Shown: positions 1-9,256, counted from the first letter of the stretch. The stretch is 64,000 nucleotides of DNA from Marivita sp. (GCF_022763305.1 NZ_JALEGT010000079.1:1-64000); one strand, 5' to 3'. The notes: generated from the letters alone by a model not told the origin. Numbers and translations are program-made.

Positions 1-95
1 TCCCGCCCGCATTCTGCGCACCGGCGCAGGCAGCCCGTGCGACCCTGCGCCTGATCGGCTGATTGCCCTCGCAAAGCGCGCCTGCACGCGCCTTA

Positions 96-124
96 TAGAC
101 AAGCCGCGCTGCCCCGCCTATACG
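96..124 (+). promoter_or_regulatory. Putative sigma70 promoter of prfC (leaderless)
   Basis: A -35 box TAGACA (96-101) and a -10 box TATACG (119-124) are separated by 17 bases. The -10 ends only 7 bases before the prfC ATG at 132, so the predicted start of transcription falls on or next to the start codon. No Shine-Dalgarno sequence precedes the ATG. Bases 1-95 upstream hold no gene that I can identify. Confidence 0.45.
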
Positions 125-131
125 CGCGGCC

Positions 132-1739
132 ATGCTTGATCTCGTCTCCAATCGCCCCGAGTTGCCCGCCGAAATCGCCCGGCGGCGCACCTTTGCCATC
201 ATCTCGCACCCGGACGCGGGCAAGACCACGCTGACCGAGAAATTCCTGCTCTACGGAGGTGCGATCCAGATGGCCGGACAGGTCCGTGCCAAGGGCGAAG
301 CGCGGCGCACGCGATCGGACTTCATGAAGATGGAACAGGACCGGGGCATTTCGGTCTCGGCCTCGGCCATGTCCTTTGATTTCAAGGGCTTCCGGTTCAA
401 TCTTGTGGATACGCCCGGCCACTCGGACTTTTCCGAGGACACCTATCGCACGCTGACAGCCGTGGATGCGGCGGTGATGGTGATCGACGGTGCCAAAGGT
501 GTGGAAAGCCAGACACAAAAGCTTTTCGAGGTATGCCGCCTGCGCGACCTGCCGATCCTGACCTTCTGTAACAAGATGGACCGGGAAAGCCGCGACACCT
601 TCGACATCATCGACGAGATCCAGGAGAACCTTGCCATCGACGTGACCCCGGCCAGTTGGCCCATCGGGGTCGGACGCGATTTTCTCGGGTGCTACGACAT
701 GATCCGCGACCGGCTCGAACTCATGGATCGCGCCGACCGCAACAAGGTTGCGCAAAGCATTGAAATCAATGGACTTGACGATCCCAAGCTCGCTGAACAT
801 GTGCCCGCCGCTCTGCTGGACAAGCTGCGCGAAGAGGTCGAGATGGCGCGCGAACTGCTGCCCGCGCTGAATCCTCAATCGGTGCTTGAGGGACATATGA
901 CACCGATCTGGTTCGGGTCGGCGATCAATTCTTTCGGGGTCAAGGAATTGATGGACGGCATCGGCACCTACGGGCCGCAGCCACAGCCGCAACGCGCAAC
1001 CCCAAGGCAAATTCTTCCCGAAGAATCAAAAGTTTCTGGCTTTGTCTTCAAAGTTCAGGCGAACATGGACCCAAAGCATCGCGACCGGGTCGCCTTTGTG
1101 CGCCTCGCCTCTGGGCATTTCAACCGGGGCATGAAGCTCACCCATGTGCGGTCGAAGAAGCCGATGTCGATCACCAACCCGGTGCTGTTCCTCGCCTCCG
1201 ACCGCGAACTGGCGGAAGAGGCCTGGGCCGGCGACATCATCGGCATCCCGAACCACGGGCAGTTGCGCATCGGCGACACGCTGACCGAGGGCGAGGCGCT
1301 GAAGGTGACGGGCATTCCCTCCTTTGCGCCTGAGCTTTTGCAAACGGTCCGCGCGGGAGACCCGCTCAAGGCGAAACACCTCGAAAAGGCGCTGATGCAA
1401 TTCGCCGAAGAAGGGGCTGCCAAGGTCTTCAAGCCGATGATCGGATCGGGCTTCATCGTGGGTGTCGTGGGAGCTCTGCAATTCGAGGTTCTGGGCAGCC
1501 GGATCGAGCTGGAATACGGCCTGCCGGTGCGCTTTGAGGCATCGCAATTCACCTCGGCCCGCTGGGTTCACGGCGACAAGGCGGCGGTCGACAAGCTGGT
1601 CAACGCCAACAAGCAGCACATGGCCGAGGACAATGATGGCGACATGGTCTACCTGACCCGCCTGCAATGGGACATCGACCGCATCGGGCGGGACTATCCG
1701 GACGTGACGCTGTCGGCGACCAAGGAGATGATGGTCTGA
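132..1739 (+). CDS. prfC: Peptide chain release factor 3 (RF3)
   Basis: RF3 is a translational GTPase that removes RF1/RF2 from the ribosome after termination. The 535-residue protein has the family's usual length. The G domain shows the P-loop HPDAGKTT (residues 26-33), the switch II motif DTPGH (93-97) and the guanine-specificity motif NKMD (147-150). Domain II and the RF3 C-terminal domain follow. The start is the first ATG of the frame; no Shine-Dalgarno is seen, and a promoter-like element ends 7 bases upstream, which suggests a leaderless message. The gene stands alone in front of a glycosyltransferase and is followed by a short hairpin. Confidence 0.97.
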   Translation: MLDLVSNRPELPAEIARRRTFAIISHPDAGKTTLTEKFLLYGGAIQMAGQVRAKGEARRTRSDFMKMEQDRGISVSASAMSFDFKGFRFNLVDTPGHSDFSEDTYRTLTAVDAAVMVIDGAKGVESQTQKLFEVCRLRDLPILTFCNKMDRESRDTFDIIDEIQENLAIDVTPASWPIGVGRDFLGCYDMIRDRLELMDRADRNKVAQSIEINGLDDPKLAEHVPAALLDKLREEVEMARELLPALNPQSVLEGHMTPIWFGSAINSFGVKELMDGIGTYGPQPQPQRATPRQILPEESKVSGFVFKVQANMDPKHRDRVAFVRLASGHFNRGMKLTHVRSKKPMSITNPVLFLASDRELAEEAWAGDIIGIPNHGQLRIGDTLTEGEALKVTGIPSFAPELLQTVRAGDPLKAKHLEKALMQFAEEGAAKVFKPMIGSGFIVGVVGALQFEVLGSRIELEYGLPVRFEASQFTSARWVHGDKAAVDKLVNANKQHMAEDNDGDMVYLTRLQWDIDRIGRDYPDVTLSATKEMMV

Positions 1740-1743
1740 TCCG

Positions 1744-1763
1744 AGGCCCGTTCAAACGGGCCT
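1744..1763 (+). terminator. Hairpin just after prfC
   Basis: An 8-bp stem (AGGCCCGT / ACGGGCCT) with the loop TCAA lies 4 bases after the prfC stop. It has no T-run, so termination is uncertain. A second hairpin, GCGCAC / GTGCGC, follows at 1790-1809. Confidence 0.4.
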
Positions 1764-1876
1764 TGGCACATGCCTTGCAGACCATGTCGGCGCACGTCGG
1801 TTCGTGCGCGTGATCCAAGGTGTGGCGACACGCCTTTTCCGTTGATCCAGACACCTCGAAACGGCACTCTACGCGC

Positions 1877-3631
1877 ATGAGCAGTGACAAACCGCGCCCG
1901 AACCCGGCCTACCCGAACGGGATCGCAGGCATCCTTGAGCACATGAACGAACGGCGCGCGCCCCTGAGCTTTGCCGAGGGCGAAACGCTGCCGCCGCTCG
2001 ATTGCGATCTGGATGCGTTGGCGGCCCAAAAGGTTGTGGTGCCACATGAAAGCACCCGCGCCCTTTCGGACAATGCACGCAAGAGCTGGGACATCGCCAG
2101 CGAACTCAAGGGACAGAACGCGCTTCTGCATCTCAATGGTCTTCTGATCGCGCATCTGCGCAAACGCAGCCAACCGGCACATACCGCCGATCTGTTCCTG
2201 CGGCTCTGGGCCGAACAGGGCGAGCTGCTGCTGCGCGAGATGGACCTGCGCTGGAAAGTGTCGAGCCTGACCACCTTCGGTGATCACGGCAAGACGCCCG
2301 CGCAGCGCAGCACCGGACTTGCGCTGTCAACCTTGTTCGGCGCGATGAAACTCTACGAGAGCGAACGGCTCTATTCCGGGCGCGAGGCCGACCGCCCCTT
2401 TACGCTCGACGGGCGCGCCAGCGGTCCGCTGCCGCTGCAGATGAATGCGTTTTCGCTGGTCGATGGCGGGCTCGACGTCAACCTCATCGGACGACTGTGG
2501 GACGAGGCCGAGGCCGATCCGGTGATCCGGCCGCTGGCGCAGGACGTGCTGCAGCGCCTGATTGACGACCCGCGCACGGTGTTCCGCCGACTGCACAGGC
2601 TGCGCGCGCGCAAGCGGCGGCGTCTGGAGCAGACCCCGGCGGTCGAGGCGGAACACGGCGTCATCCTTCCCGTGCAGGCCGTCCCGGCCAAGACCCCGAC
2701 CTGGGGGGTGGTCTGCACGACCAATGCACCACTCATCGAGGTGGCCCGGTTCGTGGCACATCACCTCGAGATCGGCGCGCGGCATATCTATCTTTTCCTC
2801 GATGCGCCCGACCCGGAGATCGCGGCGCTGCTCAAGGGCCATCCCAAGGTGACGCTCACGCTATGCGATGATGCGTATTGGGGCGCCGCCGGCAAGGCGC
2901 GGCCCGACGCGCATCAGCTGCGCCAGACCTACAATGCCTCGCGCGCCCTGCGCATGGCGCAGAACGTGGTGCATTGGCTGGGCCATATCGACACCGATGA
3001 GTTCATCCTGAGCGCCAGGAAGCTTTCGACGCTGCTCAAATCCGTACCCGACAGCATGGCCGGTGTCCGGCTTTACCCGGCCGAGGCACTGGCGTCTCCG
3101 GTCGCCGGCGACATGCCCCGGCATTTCAAGCTGCGCACAACCGCCGATGGCGTACCGCCCGACGCGGTGACCCGGATCTACCCCATCTTCGGCAGCTATG
3201 TGCGCGGCGGCTTTCTGAGCCATCTGGCGGGCAAGGTGTTTGCACGGACGGGTTTGGGCGATGTGCGTCTGGCAATCCACCGCCTGCGCCTCAAGGGCGA
3301 GGACGTGCTGAACACGCTGCCGCTTGACGGTGCGGTGATCGGCCACCTGCATGCCCCGGACTGGGACAGGTTCCTCGCCAAGCTCGACTTCCGCCAGACG
3401 CGCGGGTCCTATCGCGTGAAATCCGATGACGCGCTCAAGAACATCGGGCATCTGCTGCAATACCTCCGCGACGAGGAAGGCGAAGAGGGTCTGCGCCACT
3501 TCTTTACCGAAATGTGCGAGGACAGCCCCGATCTGCGCGCGCGCCTTGACGAATACGGGCTCTTGCTGACGCCCGACTTCGACCCTGACGCGGCAGTGGT
3601 CCGGGTCTTTGGCCGGGCCCTGACCGCCTGA
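1877..3631 (+). CDS. Glycosyltransferase family 2-type protein
   Basis: A 584-residue protein probably transferring sugar to an envelope or extracellular polysaccharide. The second half carries a glycosyltransferase core of the Glyco_tranf_2_4/GT92-like type common in Rhodobacterales: the strand VVCTTNAP, the segment HHLEIGARHIYLFLD, then a metal-binding acidic motif HIDTDEF near residue 371. The N-terminal 240 residues have no recognisable domain. No signal peptide or membrane segment is evident, so it is probably cytoplasmic. The start at the ATG 1877 (MSSDKPRPNPAY) is preferred over a GTG at 1820, which follows a hairpin directly; neither has a good Shine-Dalgarno. Substrate and pathway cannot be told from context. 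Confidence 0.7.
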   Translation: MSSDKPRPNPAYPNGIAGILEHMNERRAPLSFAEGETLPPLDCDLDALAAQKVVVPHESTRALSDNARKSWDIASELKGQNALLHLNGLLIAHLRKRSQPAHTADLFLRLWAEQGELLLREMDLRWKVSSLTTFGDHGKTPAQRSTGLALSTLFGAMKLYESERLYSGREADRPFTLDGRASGPLPLQMNAFSLVDGGLDVNLIGRLWDEAEADPVIRPLAQDVLQRLIDDPRTVFRRLHRLRARKRRRLEQTPAVEAEHGVILPVQAVPAKTPTWGVVCTTNAPLIEVARFVAHHLEIGARHIYLFLDAPDPEIAALLKGHPKVTLTLCDDAYWGAAGKARPDAHQLRQTYNASRALRMAQNVVHWLGHIDTDEFILSARKLSTLLKSVPDSMAGVRLYPAEALASPVAGDMPRHFKLRTTADGVPPDAVTRIYPIFGSYVRGGFLSHLAGKVFARTGLGDVRLAIHRLRLKGEDVLNTLPLDGAVIGHLHAPDWDRFLAKLDFRQTRGSYRVKSDDALKNIGHLLQYLRDEEGEEGLRHFFTEMCEDSPDLRARLDEYGLLLTPDFDPDAAVVRVFGRALTA

Positions 3632-3738
3632 CGCCGCTCCTGTGCAGAAACACTGAGCCGCGATCCCCGGAATTGTTGCCACATCGCCACCAAAACCCCT
3701 TGGGTTACGGCACATCCGCGCAGTCGGACGGCGCATCA

Positions 3739-3767
3739 TTGACCCCGCCGCATTCCGGGAGTAGATA
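3739..3767 (+). promoter_or_regulatory. Promoter of the DEAD-box helicase gene
   Basis: TTGACC (3739-3744) and TAGATA (3762-3767) are spaced by exactly 17 bases, about 95 bases before the helicase ATG. This is a good sigma70-type match in a 231-base intergenic region. Confidence 0.6.
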
Positions 3768-3784
3768 CGCGGGCGGATCGTGAC

Positions 3785-3793
3785 TGTGGATAA
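3785..3793 (-). promoter_or_regulatory. Consensus DnaA box in a 5' leader
   Basis: TGTGGATAA here is the complement of the perfect DnaA box TTATCCACA. It lies about 18 bases after the -10 of the helicase promoter, so bound DnaA could affect transcription. It is a single box and not an origin. Confidence 0.35.
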
Positions 3794-3862
3794 CTACAGG
3801 GCCATACGGGCCGGATCGCAACAGACGCACGGGCGCCGTCAGTCCGTGAACAACGGATACAC

Positions 3863-5338
3863 ATGACAAAATTTTCTGAGTTGAACCTCAACCCGAAAGT
3901 CCTGAAAGCTATTGAAGAGGCGGGATACGACACGCCCACCCCTATTCAGGCAGGCGCCATTCCCCCCGCTTTGGAAGGGCGCGACGTGCTTGGCATCGCG
4001 CAAACTGGCACCGGCAAGACAGCCAGTTTCACCCTTCCGATGATCACGCTTCTGGCCCGGGGCCGCGCCCGCGCGCGTATGCCGCGCAGCCTTGTGCTCT
4101 GCCCGACACGGGAACTGGCCGCACAGGTGGCCGAAAACTTCGACATCTACGCCAAGCACGTAAAGCTGACCAAGGCGCTGCTGATCGGCGGCGTCAGCTT
4201 CAAGGAGCAGGACCTGCTGATCGACAAGGGCGTGGACGTTCTGATCGCCACACCGGGCCGCCTTCTGGATCATTTCGAGCGCGGCAAACTTTTGCTGACC
4301 GGCGTTCAGGTGATGGTGGTCGACGAAGCCGACCGTATGCTCGACATGGGGTTCATTCCCGACATCGAACGCATCTTCTCGCTGACGCCCTTCACCCGTC
4401 AGACGCTGTTCTTCTCGGCCACAATGGCGCCCGAGATCGAGCGCATCACCAACACCTTCCTGTCGGCTCCGGCGCGGATCGAAGTGGCCCGTCAGGCCAC
4501 CGCGTCCGAGACCATCACGCAGGGCGTGGTGATGTTCAAAGCCTCGCGACGCGACCGTGAAGGCACCGAAAAGCGGGCGCTTCTGCGCAAGCTGATCGAG
4601 TTGGAGGGTGATGCCTGCTCGAACGCGATCATCTTCTGCAACCGCAAGTCGGATGTCGACATCGTTGCGAAGTCACTCAAGAAATACGGTCTGGACGCGG
4701 CCCCGATCCACGGCGATCTGGACCAGTCGCAGCGGATGAAGACGCTGGACGGGTTCCGCGAAGGCACCTTGCGCTTCCTCGTGGCCTCGGATGTGGCCGC
4801 GCGCGGGCTTGATGTGCCGGCGGTGAGCCATGTGTTCAACTTCGACGTCCCCAGCCATGCCGAAGACTACGTGCACCGCATCGGCCGCACCGGCCGCGCC
4901 GGGCGCAAGGGCAAGGCGATGATGATTTGCGGGCCGAAGGACGAAAAGAACTTCGACGCGATCGAAAAGCTGATCCAGAAAGAGATCCCGCGCGTCGAGA
5001 ACCCTCTGGGCCAGGTCGAACCCGATCAGGCGTCCGAAGCGTCCGAGGAGAAGAAGGACAGCAAGTCCCGTCGGTCGCGGGGTGGCCGTGGCCGTTCGAA
5101 ATCCGGCGACAAACCGCAGGAGACCGTGGTCGAGGCGCAGGACACGGTGCAGGACGACGCTCCCAAGGCTACCAAGCGCGAGGACGACGCCAAGCCCGAA
5201 CAGGATCGGTCGCGCAACCGTCGCAATGATCGTGGCGGGCGGAATGATCGCGGTGGCCGGGACAGCAATGTCGTGGGCATGGGCGATCACCTGCCCAGCT
5301 TCATCGCGCTCAGCTTTGACCAACGCCGCGCCAGCTGA
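3863..5338 (+). CDS. DEAD-box ATP-dependent RNA helicase (RhlE-like)
   Basis: A 491-residue superfamily 2 RNA helicase, likely acting in ribosome assembly or mRNA turnover. The Q motif TPIQ (26-29), motif I AQTGTGKT (46-53), motif II VVDEAD, motif III SAT and motif VI HRIGRTGRAG are all present. From about residue 385 the protein becomes a charged low-complexity tail rich in Arg, Lys, Asp and Gly, ending in repeated RNDRGGR units. Such tails usually bind RNA. It has its own upstream promoter and ends against convergent gph. Family membership is certain; assignment to RhlE rather than another DEAD subgroup rests on length and tail type. Confidence 0.92.
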   Translation: MTKFSELNLNPKVLKAIEEAGYDTPTPIQAGAIPPALEGRDVLGIAQTGTGKTASFTLPMITLLARGRARARMPRSLVLCPTRELAAQVAENFDIYAKHVKLTKALLIGGVSFKEQDLLIDKGVDVLIATPGRLLDHFERGKLLLTGVQVMVVDEADRMLDMGFIPDIERIFSLTPFTRQTLFFSATMAPEIERITNTFLSAPARIEVARQATASETITQGVVMFKASRRDREGTEKRALLRKLIELEGDACSNAIIFCNRKSDVDIVAKSLKKYGLDAAPIHGDLDQSQRMKTLDGFREGTLRFLVASDVAARGLDVPAVSHVFNFDVPSHAEDYVHRIGRTGRAGRKGKAMMICGPKDEKNFDAIEKLIQKEIPRVENPLGQVEPDQASEASEEKKDSKSRRSRGGRGRSKSGDKPQETVVEAQDTVQDDAPKATKREDDAKPEQDRSRNRRNDRGGRNDRGGRDSNVVGMGDHLPSFIALSFDQRRAS

Positions 5339-5350
5339 TCACGGCGCGCG

Positions 5351-5390
5351 TTTCTGTTGACGGAAACGCGGCGATGCGTCGACGCATCGC
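5351..5390. repeat. Two-hairpin intergenic module
   Basis: Between convergent helicase and gph lie a stem GTTTC / GAAAC with flanking GC pairs (about 5349-5370) and a perfect 20-base palindrome at 5371-5390 with arms GCGATGCG and CGCATCGC. The same module, with the same palindrome arms, recurs at 59844-59885 between pdhC and cysE. It probably ends transcription on both strands. Confidence 0.6.
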
Positions 5391-5394
5391 CCGC

Positions 5395-6051
5395 CTATAT
5401 CGGCTGAATAATCTCTGAACAGATGGCCGGAAGGTCCTCGAACCGGTCGAACGCCCGGTCATGCGGGATGTCCTCAACCGGTTTCGTGCGGATGCCCTCG
5501 GTGAAAAACGCAAACGGCACCCCTGCCCTTTGCGCCGTTTCCGCATCCACATCGCTGTCTCCGACATAGACGCCCATCGTTACGCCCATACGTTCAAACG
5601 CCAGATGCAACGGCGCGGGGTCGGGTTTGCGCACCGGCAATGTGTCTCCCGCGATGATCACATCGAACCATCTGGACAGGTCCAGCGCATCCAGAACCGC
5701 CGCCAAAGGCACGCCCGGTTTGTTGGTGCAGATGCCCAGCCTGTAGCCATCCGCCTTGAGCGCCTTCACCGCATCCAAGGCCCCCGGAAACACGGTCGTC
5801 AGCCCGGTGCTGGCCTTGTAATGCGCGATGAACTGCCCCATCAGCGTATCGTACTGCGCCACATCCAGCGCTGTCGCGGCAATCAGCCGGTCGAGGAAAA
5901 CCCGCTCTCCCATCCCAACAAAACCGCCAATCTGGCTTTGCGGCAACGCCGCCAGCCCATGATCCGCCAAGAGCGCGTTCGCCGCCGCCGCGATGTCCGG
6001 CAGACTGTCGATCAGCGTGCCATCGAGGTCAAAGACAACACCGCGCGTCAT
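5395..6051 (-). CDS. gph: Phosphoglycolate phosphatase-like HAD hydrolase
   Basis: A 218-residue HAD superfamily IA phosphatase that would hydrolyse 2-phosphoglycolate, arising from DNA repair or Rubisco oxygenation. Motif I is FDLDGT at residues 7-12, motif II the threonine of ICTNKP, and motif III with the acidic pair is VGDSDVD. A helical cap lies between motifs I and II. Its ATG overlaps the stop of ribonuclease J by 4 bases, so the two are translationally coupled. A paralogue lies at 40588-41250. The exact substrate is inferred from family resemblance. Confidence 0.8.
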   Translation of the reverse strand: MTRGVVFDLDGTLIDSLPDIAAAANALLADHGLAALPQSQIGGFVGMGERVFLDRLIAATALDVAQYDTLMGQFIAHYKASTGLTTVFPGALDAVKALKADGYRLGICTNKPGVPLAAVLDALDLSRWFDVIIAGDTLPVRKPDPAPLHLAFERMGVTMGVYVGDSDVDAETAQRAGVPFAFFTEGIRTKPVEDIPHDRAFDRFEDLPAICSEIIQPI

Positions 6052-7715
6052 GCAAGCCTGCTGATCACGACGGTGACTTCGGGTTTCTTGCCGATCTCGT
6101 TCTGCGTCGTCTGACGCGCAATCCGGCGCAGCCCTTCTTCGAGCTTGTCATCGTCGATCAGCGTCTTCTCCCCGGCGCGGCCCATGAATTGCGACAGGTC
6201 TTCCTCCAGCGCATCGACCAGCGGCGCGTTGTTGCGCCCCATCTCGGGCAGCCCCATGATCTCGCACCATGGCTCGCCCAGCAACTCGTCGTCCTCGTCG
6301 AGGATCACGGTCACGATGACATGCCCGTTCAGCGCCATGCGGATCCGGTCACGCACGATGCCGTCCAGCGCGCCGATCTTGACCGATCCATCGAGATAGG
6401 TGCGGCCCGTTTCGACATACTCGGCCACGGTCGGCTCGTTGCCGCTGAGGTCCATCATCATGCCGTTGACCGCCAGGACACCTTTACGACCACCGGCTCC
6501 GGCCACCTTCACATGCTCGCGCAAGTGGCGATGTTCACCGTGCATCGGCACCACAAGCTGCGGATTGACGAGCTTGTGCATGGTTTCGAGGTCGGGACGG
6601 TTGGCATGGCCGGACACGTGATATTTGCCCGAACTGTCATCCACCACATCGACGCCTTGTTCGGAAAACGCGTTCATGATCTGGATCACGCCGCGCTCAT
6701 TGCCCGGAATGGTCTTGGACGAGAAGAGAAACATGTCTCCCTCATCCATGCTCAGCCCCTGATACTTGCCCCGCGCCAGTTGCGCGGACGCGGCGCGCCG
6801 CTCGCCCTGTGATCCGGTGACGATCAGCATCAGGTTCTCACGCGGGATCTGCGTCGCTTCCTCCGGGCTGACCACGGTCGGGAAATCCGCCAACACGCCG
6901 GTCTTGATCGACGCCTCGATCATCCGCCGCATGGCCCGGCCCAGGAGGCAGACCGACCGTCCGCCGCGCACCGCCGCTTCGGCCAGCGTCTTCACCCGTG
7001 CCACGTTCGAGGCAAAGGTCGTGGCCACCACCATGCCCGTCGCATCGCGCAGCAGGGTTTCGATTTCCGGACCCACCGTCGCCTCCGACCGGCCTTCATG
7101 CCCGGAAAACACGTTTGTGGAATCGCAGACCAGCGCCTTCACACCCGGCTTGCCGATCTCTTCCCACAGCGCATGGTCAAAGGCCTCGCCCACCACGGGG
7201 GTTTCGTCGATCTTGAAGTCGCCCGAATGCACCAATCGCCCCTGCGGCGTGTCGATGACCAGACCCGAGCTTTCGGGGATCGAATGCGAAATCGGCACGA
7301 ACCCCACCCTGAACGGCCCGGCCTCGACGGTTTCGGGCCAGGCGGATACGGTGCGCACGGTTTCCGGCGACTGCCCTGCATCCTCCATCTTGAGGCGCGC
7401 AATGTGAGCGGTGAAAGCGCGCGCATAGATCGGCGCACCCAGCTCTTCCCAGAAATGGCCAACGGCGCCGACATGGTCCTCATGCGCATGGGTGATGAAG
7501 ATCGCCTCAAGCCGGTTGCGCCGTTCCTTGAGCCACGTGATGTCCGGCAGGATCAGATCGACACCTGGCGTGCTGTCCATGTCCGGAAAGGTCACACCGA
7601 GATCCACAAGGATCAGGCGCTCCTCGCCCGGCGTGCCATAGCCATAGACATAGGCATTCATGCCGATTTCGCCCGCCCCGCCCAGGGGCAGATAGATGAT
7701 CCGTTCACCGCTCAT
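6048..7715 (-). CDS. rnj: Ribonuclease J
   Basis: A 555-residue metallo-beta-lactamase-fold ribonuclease with expected endonuclease and 5'-exonuclease activity in mRNA decay and rRNA maturation. The zinc motif HAHEDH is at residues 76-81, followed by the beta-CASP region with the SGHANRPD and PMHGEHRH segments typical of RNase J. The C-terminal domain is complete. Length fits the alphaproteobacterial family. It lies 3 bases after coaX and overlaps gph, inside a birA-coaX-rnj-gph unit. Confidence 0.95.
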   Translation of the reverse strand: MSGERIIYLPLGGAGEIGMNAYVYGYGTPGEERLILVDLGVTFPDMDSTPGVDLILPDITWLKERRNRLEAIFITHAHEDHVGAVGHFWEELGAPIYARAFTAHIARLKMEDAGQSPETVRTVSAWPETVEAGPFRVGFVPISHSIPESSGLVIDTPQGRLVHSGDFKIDETPVVGEAFDHALWEEIGKPGVKALVCDSTNVFSGHEGRSEATVGPEIETLLRDATGMVVATTFASNVARVKTLAEAAVRGGRSVCLLGRAMRRMIEASIKTGVLADFPTVVSPEEATQIPRENLMLIVTGSQGERRAASAQLARGKYQGLSMDEGDMFLFSSKTIPGNERGVIQIMNAFSEQGVDVVDDSSGKYHVSGHANRPDLETMHKLVNPQLVVPMHGEHRHLREHVKVAGAGGRKGVLAVNGMMMDLSGNEPTVAEYVETGRTYLDGSVKIGALDGIVRDRIRMALNGHVIVTVILDEDDELLGEPWCEIMGLPEMGRNNAPLVDALEEDLSQFMGRAGEKTLIDDDKLEEGLRRIARQTTQNEIGKKPEVTVVISRLA

Positions 7716-7718
7716 GTG

Positions 7719-8492
7719 TTATCCGTTTTCTTTGTTATATGTGTGTATGACCGTCAGACCATGCATGGTCAGGTCATCCTCAATCGTGTCAAATAGCAGC
7801 TCACCCTGTGCGAACAAGGGCGCGAGGCCTCCGGTGCCGATGACCTTCATCGGTTTGCCGTATTCCGCCTTGATCCGGTCGGTGATCCCCTGAATGAGCC
7901 CGACATAGCCCCAGAACACACCCGACTGGATACAGGCCACCGTATTGGTGCCGATCACCCGCTCCGGCTGCGAGATGTCCACATGCGGCAGCGCCGCCGC
8001 CCCCTGGTGCAGCGCCTCAAGGCTCAGGTTCACCCCCGGTGCGATTACACCGCCGACATAGGCGCCGTCCTCGGCCACCACGTCGAAATTCGTTGCCGTA
8101 CCGAAATCGACCACCACGCAATCGCCGCCATGACGGTCATAGGCGCCTGCGGCATTGGCCAGACGGTCCGGTCCTACTCCTGTGCCGACATCCACACGCG
8201 GCGGGTGCGGCAGCAGGCATTCCGGCTTGCCCACCACCAGCGGCCGCACACCGAAGAACCGGTCCGAGAACACCCGCAGGTTCCACACCACGCGCGGCAC
8301 CGTCGACGAGATGATCACATCGGTGATGTTCGGCTCGATCCTGTAGTGCCCGATGAGGGTCGAGAACCATGTGAAATAGGCATCCGCCGTTCGCCCATGA
8401 TGGGTCGAGGTGCGCAGCGTGCAGAGAAACCGCTCCCCGTCCCAGATGGAAAACACGGTGTTGGTATTTCCGCAGTCGATACACAGAAGCAT
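7719..8492 (-). CDS. coaX: Type III pantothenate kinase
   Basis: A 257-residue enzyme that phosphorylates pantothenate, the first step of coenzyme A synthesis. It has the ASKHA-type N-terminus MLLCIDCGNTNTVFSIWDG, the phosphate segment VVVDFGTATNFDVV and the conserved GGVIAPG loop. The ATG at 8492 is chosen because GGGGCAGGG lies just upstream. A TTG at 8507 would overlap the birA stop and remains possible. The last gene before it is birA, and rnj follows after 3 bases. Confidence 0.95.
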   Translation of the reverse strand: MLLCIDCGNTNTVFSIWDGERFLCTLRTSTHHGRTADAYFTWFSTLIGHYRIEPNITDVIISSTVPRVVWNLRVFSDRFFGVRPLVVGKPECLLPHPPRVDVGTGVGPDRLANAAGAYDRHGGDCVVVDFGTATNFDVVAEDGAYVGGVIAPGVNLSLEALHQGAAALPHVDISQPERVIGTNTVACIQSGVFWGYVGLIQGITDRIKAEYGKPMKVIGTGGLAPLFAQGELLFDTIEDDLTMHGLTVIHTYNKENG

Positions 8493-8503
8493 GGCCCTGC
8501 CCC

Positions 8504-9256
8504 TCAAAAGAAAATATCCGCCGCCGCAATCGCCTGTCGGCCTGATGCGGTGTTTAGGACGATCCGCCCGTCGGCGTCCACTGTCTCGAAGGTGCCCGTC
8601 ACCTCGCGGTCGCCCATGCGGGCTGTGATCCCCTCGCCCAACCGCGCGGCGCGCGCCAGCCAGGCCTCGCGGATCGGGGCAAAGCCATAGGTCATGAACT
8701 GCGCCTCGTGCCGGGCATAGGCCGCAGCAAGCACGTCGAGAAAGGCGTCAGGGGCTATCTCGACCCCAAGCGCCGAAAGAACCGAGACCGGAGGCACGGC
8801 GCGCTCTTCCACCTCGGAAGAGGCGGGCGCCGCAATGAGGTTCACACCGATGCCGATCGCCAGATGCGCGCCGATGCTCTCCAGCAGGATACCCGCCACC
8901 TTGCCGCCGGTCAGCAGCACATCGTTCGGCCATTTGAGCGTCAGCCCCTCGACGCGCCCCGACACCGCGACAAGCGCATCGAAGAGCGCCAGCGCCGCCA
9001 CGAAACTGCGCAGCGCCCGCTTCTCCGGCGCATCGGATGTGGGCAAGACCAATGTGGCCGCGAAATTTCCTTCGGGGTTCACCCAGGCCCGCCCGCGCCG
9101 CCCGCGGGCCGCCGTCTGGCGCAGCGCACAGATCCACGTAGGCCCCGCCAACCCGGTCGCCTGCCGCGCGGCCTCGGCCATGGTGCTGTCCACCTCGGCC
9201 AGAACCTGTCGCCCATATCCCAACGGCCAGTCAGACAAGACAACCCGCTCCTTCAT
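8504..9256 (-). CDS. birA: Biotin-[acetyl-CoA-carboxylase] ligase
   Basis: A 250-residue biotin protein ligase that activates biotin with ATP and attaches it to carboxylase carrier domains, including the MccA homologue encoded at 32312-34252. The biotin/AMP loop GRRGRAWVNPEGNF and the segment LKWPNDVLL are present. It lacks the N-terminal helix-turn-helix of E. coli BirA, so it is the monofunctional type. The frame stays open to 9340, but that start would lie in the terminator stem that closes nuo; the ATG at 9256 (MKERVVL) is therefore preferred. Confidence 0.92.
   Translation of the reverse strand: MKERVVLSDWPLGYGRQVLAEVDSTMAEAARQATGLAGPTWICALRQTAARGRRGRAWVNPEGNFAATLVLPTSDAPEKRALRSFVAALALFDALVAVSGRVEGLTLKWPNDVLLTGGKVAGILLESIGAHLAIGIGVNLIAAPASSEVEERAVPPVSVLSALGVEIAPDAFLDVLAAAYARHEAQFMTYGFAPIREAWLARAARLGEGITARMGDREVTGTFETVDADGRIVLNTASGRQAIAAADIFF

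Noticed and set aside
3785-3793. Replication origin
   Set aside because: One DnaA box only, no cluster, no AT-rich unwinding region and no dnaA, dnaN or parAB nearby.
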